Translations under genes and position numbers: made by a program
Assembly: GCF_003096275.1 (NCBI RefSeq)
Contig: NZ_QENQ01000001.1
Location: 3,081,565-3,145,564, forward strand
Origin: Sphingomonas pokkalii
Lineage (GTDB): Bacteria > Pseudomonadota > Alphaproteobacteria > Sphingomonadales > Sphingomonadaceae
Reading direction: 5' to 3'
Length of the DNA stretch: 64,000 nucleotides
Shown: positions 24,767-34,395 of the stretch, one piece after another
Position numbering within the stretch: position 1 is the stretch's first letter
Layout: every line of letters begins with the position of its first letter
The notes under the pieces: generated by a model
What the model was told of the DNA's origin: nothing
Databases searched by the model: none
What the model saw: only the letters and a program-made list of their open reading frames with translations

Positions 24767-27076
24767 TCAGCGCCGGTAGCCGTCCGGGGGCGCCGTGAAG
24801 CGCGTCGCCCAGGCGCCTGGGGTGGCGCCCATCTCCAGCGTGAGCACGCCCCCGGCGGCGAGTTCGGCATGGCTGATCCAGGCCCGGTCGATCGGCTTCC
24901 CGTTCAGTCTCGCTGCGGTGACATAGCGATTGGCGGACGATGCCGACGGAGCCTCCACGGTGAAGCTTTTGCCGTTTTCGAGCGCGATTCGGCTGCGGGT
25001 GAACAGCGGCGTGCCGATATAATAATAGGGCTGGCCGGCATTGGGGTAGAGCCCCATCGCATTCCAAACATACCAGCTGGACATCGCACCCGCATCGTCA
25101 TTCCCCGGCAAGCCGGTGCGGCTGAGCTTGTAATGCTTCGCCATCAGGTCGCGCAGGATGTCGGCGGTGCGATCCGGTCGACCGGCATGGATGTAGAGGA
25201 AGGGGGCCAGAAGATCGGGTTCATTGCCCTGCGAATAATGGCCTTCGAACAGGCGATCGAGCCAGGCGGTGAAGCCGGTGTTGCCGCCGGTCTTTTCGAT
25301 CAGCCCTGCAATGTCGTGCGGGATGTAGGTGGAATATTGCAGCGCATTGCCTTCGTAGAACGGCGCTTCCCACCAGGGTGTCGAACGATCGGGATATTCG
25401 TCGGTGCACGAATAATTCTCGATCCAGCTGCCATCGGCATAGCGGGGACGGATGCAGCCGAGCCGGCCGTCCCACAGATTCTTCCAGTTTGCGGAACGTG
25501 CGCGGTAGCGGGCTGCATCGGCGGCTTTGCCCAACTGGCTGGCGACGGCGCCGATCGCGAAATCGTCATAGGCATATTCCAGGGTGCGCGATGCCGAGCG
25601 GGGCTGTTCGAGTGAGACATAGCCGCGCGCCAGATAGTCCCGCAGCACCCGGCCTTGCAGCAAGGGCTGATCGCTTTCCACCTCGCCATTCTTGCGGATC
25701 GCCTGATAGGCAAGCGCCGCATCGAAGCCGCCAATTCCCTTCACCACCGCATCGGCGATCAGCACATCGCCGTTCGATCCGCCTTGCGTCATGCCGTTGC
25801 CGCCCGCGATCCGGGCATCCGGCATCCAGCCGGTATGGGTATAGGTGTCGATCAGCGAGCGGATCATCTCCCGCTGTCGCTGGGGCTGGATCAGCGTGAG
25901 CAGCGGATGCACGGTGCGGAAGGTATCCCACAGCGTGTAGAAATCCTCGTAATGCGGCTCGCTGGAGCGCCACCACACATTCTCGCCGCTCAGATCGTGC
26001 GGCATCGTGTGGGCGCGGTAGAGCGCGGTATAGAAGATGCGCTGTTGCTCGTCCGTCCCGCCGGTGACGTTGATCTTTGCCAGCGCCGCATCCCACGCCG
26101 CCCTGGCCCGCGTGACAGCTGCATCGAAGTCCCAGTCCGGCAGTTCGGCAGCCAGATTGGCGCGCGCCTTCTCGATGCCGAGGAACGACACGCCGAGCTT
26201 CATCCGGACCTGGCGCGCCGTGCTGGTATCGAAGGTGAAATATGTGCCGAGCCGGTTCGCGAATTCCATCCGCGTATCATATTCGATCATCAGCCCCTGG
26301 CGGTCGGCGGGAGCTTTGGTCTGGTTCCCGCCTTCCCATGTGCCGGGTCCATGGAAGGTTTCCATCGCCCCTTGCCGGGCTTTCCACGCGCCAAAGGCTG
26401 ACGCGGGGCGATCGAACTCGGCATAGAAATACAGGGTGTAGGGTACCGGGTTCCAGCCGCCTTCCACTGTAACCTCGCCGGCCATGTGGCGATTGTCGAT
26501 CAGCTGCACCCGCGCATTGCGCGTCCGTTGGCCCGCACCCCGCATCGCGATGACCGAACTGGCGTCGAGCACGACGTGGCCGTCAGCGCCGACGGGGAAG
26601 GTCAGGCGCTGGAAGCCGGCGAGGCGCGAGGCGGTGAGTTCGACCTGGGTTACGCCGCCGTCACGATTGGCCAGCCCGACCCGGTAATAGCCGGGCGACG
26701 CCGCTTCGTCGCGACGATCGAAATGCAGGTGGTGGATGCGCAGCGCTCCGCTGATCGGGGTGACGCGGAAATTGCCATATTTGGCAGACCCGCCGGTGCC
26801 GCTGACATGGGTGTAGCTGAACCCCTGGATCGGGCTGTGCGAATCATAGCCATTGGTGTCGCCGTTGGTCGTATCCGGGCTGAACGATACGAAACCGAAG
26901 GGCACGCCCGCGCCAGGCACGGTGTTTCCCCCGGCCACGCCGCCGCCATCCACGCCGACAAAGGGATCCACTTTCGCGGCGGGCTCGTCTTGCTGCCCCA
27001 AGGCCGCGCGGGGCGGGGGAGACGTGGAGACCAGCGTCAGGGCAAGCGGCAGCAAAGCGGGGCGAAACAGGCGCAT
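24767..27076 (-). CDS. GH92 alpha-mannosidase-like glycoside hydrolase
   Basis: A 769-residue secreted enzyme. The start at ATG 27076 gives a signal peptide (LFRPALLPLALTLV). Family GH92 features: VDPFVGVDGGGVAGGNTVPG at the N-terminal lectin-like domain, GFSYTHVSGTGG, and in the catalytic domain FYTALYRAHTMPHDLS, YTLWDTFRTVHPLLTLI, GNGMTQGGSNGDVLIADA and LPGNDDAGAMSSWYVWNAMG with its acidic residues. GH92 members are calcium-dependent exo-alpha-mannosidases. It is divergent from a TonB receptor across a region with a LacI-type operator, so the two probably form a mannoside-use locus. Confidence 0.93.
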   Translation of the reverse strand: MRLFRPALLPLALTLVSTSPPPRAALGQQDEPAAKVDPFVGVDGGGVAGGNTVPGAGVPFGFVSFSPDTTNGDTNGYDSHSPIQGFSYTHVSGTGGSAKYGNFRVTPISGALRIHHLHFDRRDEAASPGYYRVGLANRDGGVTQVELTASRLAGFQRLTFPVGADGHVVLDASSVIAMRGAGQRTRNARVQLIDNRHMAGEVTVEGGWNPVPYTLYFYAEFDRPASAFGAWKARQGAMETFHGPGTWEGGNQTKAPADRQGLMIEYDTRMEFANRLGTYFTFDTSTARQVRMKLGVSFLGIEKARANLAAELPDWDFDAAVTRARAAWDAALAKINVTGGTDEQQRIFYTALYRAHTMPHDLSGENVWWRSSEPHYEDFYTLWDTFRTVHPLLTLIQPQRQREMIRSLIDTYTHTGWMPDARIAGGNGMTQGGSNGDVLIADAVVKGIGGFDAALAYQAIRKNGEVESDQPLLQGRVLRDYLARGYVSLEQPRSASRTLEYAYDDFAIGAVASQLGKAADAARYRARSANWKNLWDGRLGCIRPRYADGSWIENYSCTDEYPDRSTPWWEAPFYEGNALQYSTYIPHDIAGLIEKTGGNTGFTAWLDRLFEGHYSQGNEPDLLAPFLYIHAGRPDRTADILRDLMAKHYKLSRTGLPGNDDAGAMSSWYVWNAMGLYPNAGQPYYYIGTPLFTRSRIALENGKSFTVEAPSASSANRYVTAARLNGKPIDRAWISHAELAAGGVLTLEMGATPGAWATRFTAPPDGYRR

Positions 27077-27503
27077 GATGCGGGTCGATCCAAGCGGTGA
27101 GGATCGTGCCCAATGGCACAGGATCGGCGCGTGTTTAATGCCCCATGTGAAAGTTGCGCGATCGGATCGGTCGCGCGACCCCGACCAGTAGGGTGCCAAC
27201 CTATCTACACGGACTATTGACTCCGCATCCGCCCGGCCATAGGTCTTATGTTAACGTAAACATGCGAAGGTGGCGATAGAAACGGGCCGTGATGCCCGGT
27301 TCTGCGGCAACCCGAAGATGGCTGCGAAAGAAAAGAATATCATGGGAGAGGCTGCGAGGGGATTGCGCCGCATCGATTCTATGCTGTGCTCTTATGGGTT
27401 TTGCGGTGCGGACGCCGGCGCGTCGGCTGCGACCTGAACCGTTCCTTCTGCCTCCTCTCCCGTCCGGAACGATCCGGCAAGACGAAACACCAGGGAGGTG
27501 AGG
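27077..27503. other. Gene-free interval between GH92 and TonB receptor
   Basis: 427 bp between divergent starts. It contains a LacI-like operator (27249-27262) and a possible promoter for the receptor (TTGACT at 27217-27222, 17-base spacer, TAGGTC at 27240-27245). The remaining open frames are short and have no recognisable content. Confidence 0.6.
27249..27262. promoter_or_regulatory. LacI/GalR-type operator
   Basis: TGTTAACGTAAACA is a 14-bp dyad with a central CG and TGTT/AACA ends, the classic shape of LacI-family operators; only one base pair in each half breaks the symmetry. It sits just downstream of a candidate -10 element, where a repressor would block transcription of the receptor at 27504. 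Confidence 0.6.
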
Positions 27504-30479
27504 ATGTTCGCAAAGAAACTAGATCGCAAGGCGTTGCTTCGCTCGCGTCCGTCGACGCGGCTGATCGTTGCCGGCCTTTCGCTGCTGCCGATTCCGGCCT
27601 GGGCGCAGACCGAACCGTCCGTCACGGTTCCCGCCCGGCAGGAAGCCGTTCCCGCCGATCGCCAGGGGCAGGTTGTTTCCGAAGCGGAAGCGAGCGAAAT
27701 CATCGTGACCGGATCGCGCATCGCGGTCAGCGGTTTCACCGCACCCACCCCCACGACGGTGCTCGGCGACGAACAGATCGCGGCAAATGCACAGCCGAAC
27801 GTCTTTACCACCATCGCGCAGTTGCCGTCGCTGCAGGGCTCTTCGGGTACGCAGGTCAATACCTTCAGCACCTCCAGCGGGCAGCAGGGGCTCAGTTCCT
27901 TTTCGCTGCGCGGTCTGGGTACGATCCGCACGCTGACGCTGCTCGATGGGCAGCGGGTGGTGGGCGCAAACGTCACCGGGGTGCCGGACGTCAGCCTGTT
28001 CCCGCAGCTGCTGGTCAAACGCGTTGATATCGTTAACGGCGGCGCTTCCGCATCCTATGGCTCGGATGCAGTGGGCGGCGTGGTCAATTTCATCACCGAT
28101 ACGCGCTTCACGGGCATCCGCGGCAATATCCAGGGCGGCATCACCACCTATGGCGACGATGCGACCGGTTTGTTCCAGCTGGCGGCGGGCACCAGCGCGC
28201 TGGGCGATCGGCTGCATCTGGTCGGTAGTTTCGAATATGACAAGGAAGAAGGCATTGGTGGCGGCGAGTTCGGCACCAAGCTGGCCAACGGCCGCAACTG
28301 GTTCACCCAGCGGTCGCTGATCGATCGCGGCGTGCTGAATGACGGGATGCCACAATTTGTGGTGCGCGACTGGGCACAGTCGATCACCTTCGCCAAATAT
28401 GGCCTGATCACCGCAGGTCCGTTGCAGGGCATTGCCTTCGACAAGAGCGGCCAGCCCTTCCAGTTCCAATATGGATCGAACGGCGTGCCGTCGCGCAATG
28501 CCTCGGGCGCGGTGACCGGCTGCTTTCCCGGTTTCTGCCTGGGCGGCGACCTTTCCGGCAATGTCGACGCCGGCCGCTCGCTGAAATCGGCGATCGAGCG
28601 GATCAACAGCTATGGCCGCATCGGTTTCGACGTCGCACCGGACAATGAGCTCTACTTCACCGTCAATATCGGCCAGGTGAAGACCAACAACCAGCCGGTC
28701 AACGGCATGAACCGGCCCGGCCTGACGCTGCAATGCGCCAATCCGTTCGTGCCCGCGCTGGTCCAGCAGGCCTGCGCGACGGCAGGCATCACCAGTTTCC
28801 AGTACGGCACCAGCAATGCCGCGCTGGGCAATACCCGCGTCTACACCGATCGTCGCCAATATCGCTTCGTCCTGGGCGGCAAGGGCAAGGTGGAGGTTGC
28901 CGGGACTGCCTGGACCTACGACATCTATGGCGAGCACGGCACCAACTATACCGACATCGACGTTCGCAACATCCTGTTGTCGCGCCGCTTCAACCAGGCG
29001 ATCGATGCGACGACGCTCAACGGTGCGATCGTCTGTCGCGATCCGACGGCGCGGGCCAATGGCTGCCAGCCGCTCAACATCATCGGCGGCAACCCCTCGG
29101 CGGCGGCGTTGCGCTATATCATGCCCGACCATGGGCCGTTCCAGCGCACCCGACAGACGCAGGATGTGGCGAGCATCAATATCTCCGGTTCACCCGTCGA
29201 TCTCTGGGCCGGGCCGCTTTCGATCGCGTTCGGCGGCGAATATCGCCACGAATATTACAAGGTGCGCGCCGATCCCTATGGCGCGGGCTTCGCGGCGAGC
29301 GCGCCCGGAGGAGACTATCCGGACGATCCGGCGCTGCTTGCCAGCGGCAACAACTGGTATGCCGGCAACTACAAGAATGGCAGCGGCGCCTATAGCGTGA
29401 AGGAAGCGTTCTTCGAGGCGAACCTGCCGTTCCTGAACTCCGAGAAGCTCGGTCGGGCGAGCCTGAACGGCGCGGCGCGGGTGACCGATTACAGCACTTC
29501 GGGCACGGTCTGGGCATGGAAGCTGGGCGGCACCTGGGATCTGCCGGTCGATGGTTTCCGCATCCGGGCGGTAACCTCGCGCGACGTGCGTGCGCCCAAC
29601 CTGTCCGAACTCTTCGCCGCGCCCGTGACGACGACGCTGCCCAACTTCTTCGATCCGTTCAACAAGATCAATGTGCTCGTGATCCAGAATTCGATCGGCA
29701 ACACCACGTTGAAGCCGGAAATCGCCCGCAATACGACCGCCGGCATCACACTCGCCAACCCGCGTTGGGCGCCGGGACTGAGCCTCTCGTTCGACTGGTA
29801 CAAGATCAAGATCAACGAAGTCATTTCCAGCCTCGCGGCCAATGATATCGTCCAGCTCTGTTTCCAGAAGGTGCTGCTCGATACGTGCAGCGCGTTCAAC
29901 CTGAACAACACGGCCGGGCCCAATTTCATCAACGTCCAGGCGTTCAACCTCGCCTCGATCCGCACCGAAGGCTTCGACATCGAGGCGAGCTACCGCTGGC
30001 AGCGGCCGCTTGGCCTGCCGGGCGACCTGACGGTGCGCGCGCTTGCCACGCACGTGATCAACAACATCACCGATACCGGCCTGATCGGCACGGTGCCGGT
30101 GGACAATGCCGGCAACAACCTGGGCGCCACGCCGAACTGGAAGTGGCTGGCGGTGCAGACCTACAATGCGGGCCGCTTCTCGCTGCTGGTGCAGGAGCGC
30201 TGGTTCAGCAGCGGCACGATCGGCAACCAGTATATCGTGTGCCAGACGGGATGCCCGGCATCGACCACCCGGCAGCCGACCATCGACAACAACTATATGC
30301 CCGGATCCTTCTATCTCGATATCGGCGCGACGTTCGATGTGGTGAAGGACGTGACGCTGTACGGCAAGATCGACAACCTGCTCGATCGCGATCCCGCACC
30401 ATCGACCATCTTCAACAACCCGGCGCTCTACGATCAGATCGGGCGCGTCTATCGGGCGGGCGTGCGCTTCCGCTTCTAA
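27504..30479 (+). CDS. TonB-dependent receptor
   Basis: A 991-residue outer-membrane receptor. ATG 27504 follows a strong CAGGGAGGTGAGG site. The N-terminus is an unusually long signal peptide (to about residue 35, PIPAWAQ). The TonB box EIIVTGSR is near residue 65; the plug contains SFSLRGLGTIRTLTLLDGQR, and ASASYGSDAVGGVVNFIT, the pattern of sphingomonad receptors with an L-R-G-L plug. It ends in an aromatic RFRF. It is probably specific for a mannose-containing glycan, since it is divergent from the GH92 gene and shares its operator. Confidence 0.94.
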   Translation: MFAKKLDRKALLRSRPSTRLIVAGLSLLPIPAWAQTEPSVTVPARQEAVPADRQGQVVSEAEASEIIVTGSRIAVSGFTAPTPTTVLGDEQIAANAQPNVFTTIAQLPSLQGSSGTQVNTFSTSSGQQGLSSFSLRGLGTIRTLTLLDGQRVVGANVTGVPDVSLFPQLLVKRVDIVNGGASASYGSDAVGGVVNFITDTRFTGIRGNIQGGITTYGDDATGLFQLAAGTSALGDRLHLVGSFEYDKEEGIGGGEFGTKLANGRNWFTQRSLIDRGVLNDGMPQFVVRDWAQSITFAKYGLITAGPLQGIAFDKSGQPFQFQYGSNGVPSRNASGAVTGCFPGFCLGGDLSGNVDAGRSLKSAIERINSYGRIGFDVAPDNELYFTVNIGQVKTNNQPVNGMNRPGLTLQCANPFVPALVQQACATAGITSFQYGTSNAALGNTRVYTDRRQYRFVLGGKGKVEVAGTAWTYDIYGEHGTNYTDIDVRNILLSRRFNQAIDATTLNGAIVCRDPTARANGCQPLNIIGGNPSAAALRYIMPDHGPFQRTRQTQDVASINISGSPVDLWAGPLSIAFGGEYRHEYYKVRADPYGAGFAASAPGGDYPDDPALLASGNNWYAGNYKNGSGAYSVKEAFFEANLPFLNSEKLGRASLNGAARVTDYSTSGTVWAWKLGGTWDLPVDGFRIRAVTSRDVRAPNLSELFAAPVTTTLPNFFDPFNKINVLVIQNSIGNTTLKPEIARNTTAGITLANPRWAPGLSLSFDWYKIKINEVISSLAANDIVQLCFQKVLLDTCSAFNLNNTAGPNFINVQAFNLASIRTEGFDIEASYRWQRPLGLPGDLTVRALATHVINNITDTGLIGTVPVDNAGNNLGATPNWKWLAVQTYNAGRFSLLVQERWFSSGTIGNQYIVCQTGCPASTTRQPTIDNNYMPGSFYLDIGATFDVVKDVTLYGKIDNLLDRDPAPSTIFNNPALYDQIGRVYRAGVRFRF

Positions 30480-30642
30480 GAGACCGTCTGGAAATTCGAT
30501 CGGGTCGGTCTGGCGGGTCTTTTTCGCCGCCGCAGCGTCGCCAATCCTCGCCGATGCTTCCGGCATCGCCTGCGGTTGGCTTCTTGCGCGCGACAAAAAA
30601 TCCCTCGCCAGCCCTCCGCCGCCGAATTCCCAAACGGTCTCT
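30479..30642. repeat. 164-bp inverted-repeat element after the TonB receptor
   Basis: AGAGACCGTCTGGAAATTC (30479-30497) is matched in inverse orientation by GAATTCCCAAACGGTCTCT (30624-30642) with 2 mismatches in 19 bp. The interior also pairs imperfectly around TTCC near 30568 (GCCGATGC / GGCATCGC), so the element can fold into one long hairpin. It begins on the last base of the receptor stop codon. It has no coding capacity and looks like a MITE or a structured intergenic repeat; it may serve as terminator. Confidence 0.75.
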
Positions 30643-30738
30643 AAGCGCGCCGCAACGGGGCGGGCCGCACCTTCGCGCGCGCCACCCGCCCCCACGCCGC
30701 TCTCGACAGCATCGCCCGCCGGGGGCACAAGCCGCCCG

Positions 30739-33396
30739 GTGAGCGAGCGAACCAGACCCGATCCCGAAGCCCTGCTGCGCGCCGCCGCGCAAGAGGGGCG
30801 TGGCCGCCTGAAGGTGTTCCTGGGCGCCGCGCCGGGCGTCGGCAAGACCTATGAGATGCTGAGCGACGGCGCGGCCCGGCAGCAGGCGGGCGTCGACGTG
30901 GTGATCGGCGTGGTGGAGACGCATGGCCGGGCGGAAACCCAGGCCAAGCTGCGCGGCTTCGAGATCGTCCCGCGGTCGCGCATCGACTATCAGGGCCGGA
31001 CGCTGGAGGAGATGGACCTGGATGCGGTGCTGGAACGGCGGCCGCAGCTGGTGCTGGTGGATGAACTGGCGCACAGCAACGTGCCCGGCGCGCGCCATCC
31101 CAAGCGCTATCAGGATGTCGAGGAACTGCTGGCGGCCGGCATCGACGTCTATTCCACGGTCAACGTCCAGCATCTCGAAAGCCTGAACGATGTCGTCGCG
31201 TCGTTCACCAAGGTCCGCGTCCGCGAGACGCTGCCCGATCGCGTGATCGAGAATGCGGATATCGAAGTGGTCGATATCCCCCCCGAGGAGCTGATCGAGC
31301 GGCTGAAGGACGGCAAGGTCTATGTGCCCGAGGAAGCCTCGCGCGCGCTGGTCCATTTCTTCTCCAAGTCGAACCTCTCCGCGCTGCGCGAACTCGCGCT
31401 GCGCCGCGCGGCGCAGGCGGTCGACGCGCAGATGCTGGAACATCTGCGGGCGCACGCGCTGGCCGGTACCTGGGCGGCCGGCGAACGGCTGGTGGTGGCG
31501 GTGAGCGAGCTGCCGGGATCGGCCGAGCTGGTCCGCGCCGCCAAGCGGATCTCCGATGCGCTGCACGCCCCCTGGACCGCCGTCCATATCGAAACGCCGC
31601 GCACCGCCCTGCTGGGCGACGCCGAGAAGGCGCGGGTGGCCGAAACGCTGCATCTGGCGACACAACTGGGTGCGCAGGTCGCGACGCTGCCGGCGACGAA
31701 CGTGGTGGAGGGGTTGAAGCGGTTCACCGTCGATGCCCGCGCGACACAGCTGATCGTCGGCAAATCGGCACGCTCCCGCTGGTTCGAGCTGCGGCACGGA
31801 TCGGTGGTCGATCGCCTGGTGCGCGATACGCCGGGCGTGTCGGTGCATGTGCTGCCGATGCAGGTCGGCAAGCCCCCGGCCGAGCGGCGTCGCAGGGCCG
31901 GGGCCTGGGGACGGCTGGAGGGCTATCTCGTCTCGCTCGGGCTGGTGGCGCTCATCACGCTGGTATGCGCCGGCGTCTTCACGGCCGGCAGCATCACCAA
32001 TGTCGGCCTGTTGTTCCTGGTGCCGGTGCTGGTTGCGGCTACTCGCTATGGCCTGCGCACGGGGATCGTCACCGGGCTCATCTCGTCGCTGGCCTATAAT
32101 TTCTTCTTCATCCCGCCGACCGGCACCTTCACGATCCAGGATCCGCAGAACATCATCACCGTTCTGGTGCTGCTGGCGGTGGCGATCGTGGCGAGCAAGC
32201 TGGCGGCGCAGGTGCGCGAACAGGCCGTTCTGGCACAGCGGAGCGCGGCACAGAACGGCGCACTCGCCGGTTTCGCGCGGCTGTTGACCGGCACCCGCAA
32301 GCCGGAGGAACTGGGGCAGCTGCTCTGCGCCGAGGTGGGCAGGCTGCTGGGGGTGCATACCGTGCTGCTGCTTCCCGAGCCGGCCGGCCTGGCGCTGCGC
32401 GCGGCATTCCCGCCCGAGGATCGGCTGGACGCGATCGAGCAGGCGGCGGCGCGCTGGGCGTTCGAGAACAACCAGGCGGCGGGCCGCGGCTCGGATACGC
32501 TCACGGCTTCCGAATGGCTGTTCCAGCCGCTGGCGGCAGGCGGGCGGGTGTTGGGCGTGTTCGGTGTCGCGCGCAGCGATGCGGCGGTGCCGGTTCGATC
32601 CGATCAGCTGCCGATGCTGCTGAGCCTGCTCGATCAGGCCGGCCTGGCGCTGGAGCGCATCCTGCTGGAGGCGCAGATGGCGAGCGTGGCGCAACTGCGC
32701 GAGCGCGACCGGCTGCGCCAGACGCTGCTATCGTCGATCAGCCATGACCTGCGCACCCCGCTGACGACCGTGCTGGGCACCTTGGGCGAGATGCGCGCCG
32801 CCTCCGAGGAACAGGCGGGCCAGATCGATGCCGCCCGTGCCGAGGCCGAGCGGCTGAACCGGTTCGTCGCCAATCTGTTGGATATGGTGCGGATCGAGGC
32901 CGGTGCGCTGCATCAGTCGAACGAGCCGGTGGACCTAACGGATGCGATCGGTTCGGCGGTCCATGATCTTCGCCGCACCCTGGAAGGCCGCGCGATCATT
33001 CTCGACGTGCCGCCCGATCTCCCGTTCGTGCGGGTCGATCCCCGGCTGTTCCACCATTGCCTTATCAACCTGCTGGAAAACGCTGCCAAATATAGCGAGG
33101 CGGCGACCCCGATCACCATCTCCGCGCAGCGGGAACGCTATAGCCTGGTGCTGCGCATCCTTGATGAAGGTCCGGGGCTTCCGCCGGGAGAGGAGCGTCG
33201 CGTGTTCGAAACCTTTGCCCGGATCGAAGGATCGGATCGCAAGGGCGGAACCGGGCTTGGCCTCGCCATCGTCAAGGGCTTTGTCGAAGCGATGGGGCTG
33301 CGGGTGGATGCCGCCAATCGCGTCGATGCGCCGGGTGCCTGTTTTGCGATCCATTTCGATGAAGCCCATCTGATCAAGGGAGCGCCGCTCGAATGA
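30739..33396 (+). CDS. kdpD: Sensor histidine kinase KdpD
   Basis: An 885-residue inner-membrane sensor kinase. The N-terminal KdpD domain (about 1-235) has Walker A GAAPGVGKT and VDELAHSNVPGARHPKRYQD; a universal-stress-like domain follows; four short membrane segments lie around residues 400-495; then a GAF-like domain, the HisKA H-box SSISHDLRTPLTTVLG and the ATPase motifs LENAAKYS, DEGPGLPPGE and GGTGLGLAIVKG. Start GTG 30739. It overlaps kdpE (ATGA). In most genomes kdpDE lies next to kdpFABC, but none is present here; the two flanking genes are unrelated. Its targets are therefore unclear. Confidence 0.96.
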   Translation: MSERTRPDPEALLRAAAQEGRGRLKVFLGAAPGVGKTYEMLSDGAARQQAGVDVVIGVVETHGRAETQAKLRGFEIVPRSRIDYQGRTLEEMDLDAVLERRPQLVLVDELAHSNVPGARHPKRYQDVEELLAAGIDVYSTVNVQHLESLNDVVASFTKVRVRETLPDRVIENADIEVVDIPPEELIERLKDGKVYVPEEASRALVHFFSKSNLSALRELALRRAAQAVDAQMLEHLRAHALAGTWAAGERLVVAVSELPGSAELVRAAKRISDALHAPWTAVHIETPRTALLGDAEKARVAETLHLATQLGAQVATLPATNVVEGLKRFTVDARATQLIVGKSARSRWFELRHGSVVDRLVRDTPGVSVHVLPMQVGKPPAERRRRAGAWGRLEGYLVSLGLVALITLVCAGVFTAGSITNVGLLFLVPVLVAATRYGLRTGIVTGLISSLAYNFFFIPPTGTFTIQDPQNIITVLVLLAVAIVASKLAAQVREQAVLAQRSAAQNGALAGFARLLTGTRKPEELGQLLCAEVGRLLGVHTVLLLPEPAGLALRAAFPPEDRLDAIEQAAARWAFENNQAAGRGSDTLTASEWLFQPLAAGGRVLGVFGVARSDAAVPVRSDQLPMLLSLLDQAGLALERILLEAQMASVAQLRERDRLRQTLLSSISHDLRTPLTTVLGTLGEMRAASEEQAGQIDAARAEAERLNRFVANLLDMVRIEAGALHQSNEPVDLTDAIGSAVHDLRRTLEGRAIILDVPPDLPFVRVDPRLFHHCLINLLENAAKYSEAATPITISAQRERYSLVLRILDEGPGLPPGEERRVFETFARIEGSDRKGGTGLGLAIVKGFVEAMGLRVDAANRVDAPGACFAIHFDEAHLIKGAPLE

Positions 33397-34079
33397 CGCC
33401 GTCTGCAAAGCTGCTGGTGGTGGATGACGAACCCGCGATCCGCCGCCTGCTGGTCACCAGCCTGACGCGGGCGGGGCATCGCGTGGTGGAAGCGGGCACG
33501 GCGCGCGAGGCGTTGACGGCGCTGCAGATCGACAAGCCGGAAGCGGTGTTGCTCGATCTGGGCCTGCCGGATCGCGACGGGCTGGAACTGGTGCCGCTGC
33601 TCAAAGGGGCGGGGGTGGCCGTGCTCGTGATTTCCGCACGCGACGGGACGGATCAGAAGGTGACGGCGCTGGATCTTGGCGCCGACGACTATGTTACCAA
33701 GCCGTTCGATACCGAAGAGGTGCTGGCCCGCATACGCACCGCGCTTCGCCACCGCCTGTCCGCCGAAGTGACGACGCCGCAGTTGCGGATCGGCGACGTC
33801 GAGATCGATATCGCCGGCCGCCGGATCCTCAAGGCGGGGGAGGAAGTGCACCTGACCCCCAAGGAGTTCGCCTTCCTGGTGGAACTGGCCAAGCACCCCG
33901 GCCGGGTGGTGACGCACAGCCAGCTGCTGCGCAACGTCTGGGGCGCGGGCCATGAGAACGACGTCGAATATCTGCGGGTCGCAGCGCGCAGCGTGCGGCG
34001 GAAGCTGGATGCCGATTCGACGCAGTCGTTGATCCGCAACGAGCCGGGAGTCGGCTATCGCCTGATCACCACGGGCTGA
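33393..34079 (+). CDS. kdpE: Response regulator KdpE
   Basis: A 228-residue OmpR-type response regulator. The receiver domain has DDEPAIRR at the N-terminus, phospho-acceptor Asp in LLDLGLPDRDG, SARD and the DDYVTKPF lysine. The C-terminal winged helix has LTPKEFAFLVELAKHPGRVV and HENDVEYLRVAARSVRRKLD, ending GVGYRL. It starts within the kdpD stop codon (ATGA), so partners are translationally coupled. With KdpD it forms a K+-related two-component system; without the usual kdpFABC neighbours the regulon must be elsewhere. Confidence 0.96.
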   Translation: MTPSAKLLVVDDEPAIRRLLVTSLTRAGHRVVEAGTAREALTALQIDKPEAVLLDLGLPDRDGLELVPLLKGAGVAVLVISARDGTDQKVTALDLGADDYVTKPFDTEEVLARIRTALRHRLSAEVTTPQLRIGDVEIDIAGRRILKAGEEVHLTPKEFAFLVELAKHPGRVVTHSQLLRNVWGAGHENDVEYLRVAARSVRRKLDADSTQSLIRNEPGVGYRLITTG

Positions 34080-34086
34080 CGGCGGA

Positions 34087-34395
34087 TCACAGGAAGCGGG
34101 GGATCGGCCCGTCCTGGGGAGTCTGATCGGGCAGGTCGACCTCGATCGCATCGGCATAGCACCAGCCCCAGCCCTCGGGCGGATCATAGCCTTCCATGAT
34201 CGGGTGGCCGGTCGCGTGAAAATGGGCGGTGGCGTGGCGGTTGGGCGACTGATCGCAGCAACCGACATGGCCGCAGCTGCGGCACAGGCGCAGATGGACC
34301 CACCAGCTGCCGATCTTCAGGCATTCCTCGCACCCGCGTGCGCTCGGCGTCACGTCCCGGACGGTTTCGGCATTCATATGGGCGCAGCGTGCCAT
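34087..34395 (-). CDS. UBP-type zinc-finger protein
   Basis: A 102-residue protein made of one ZnF-UBP domain (CEECLKIGSWWVHLRLCRSC, GHVGCCDQSPNRHATAHF, GHPIMEGYDPPEGWGWCY). In eukaryotes this fold binds the ubiquitin C-terminus, but bacteria lack ubiquitin, so the bacterial versions have unknown partners. ATG 34395 is used because AAGGAG lies 6 bases upstream; a GTG at 34398 is too close. It is convergent with kdpE (7 bp between stops) and is found near redox or stress genes here. Confidence 0.9.
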   Translation of the reverse strand: MARCAHMNAETVRDVTPSARGCEECLKIGSWWVHLRLCRSCGHVGCCDQSPNRHATAHFHATGHPIMEGYDPPEGWGWCYADAIEVDLPDQTPQDGPIPRFL

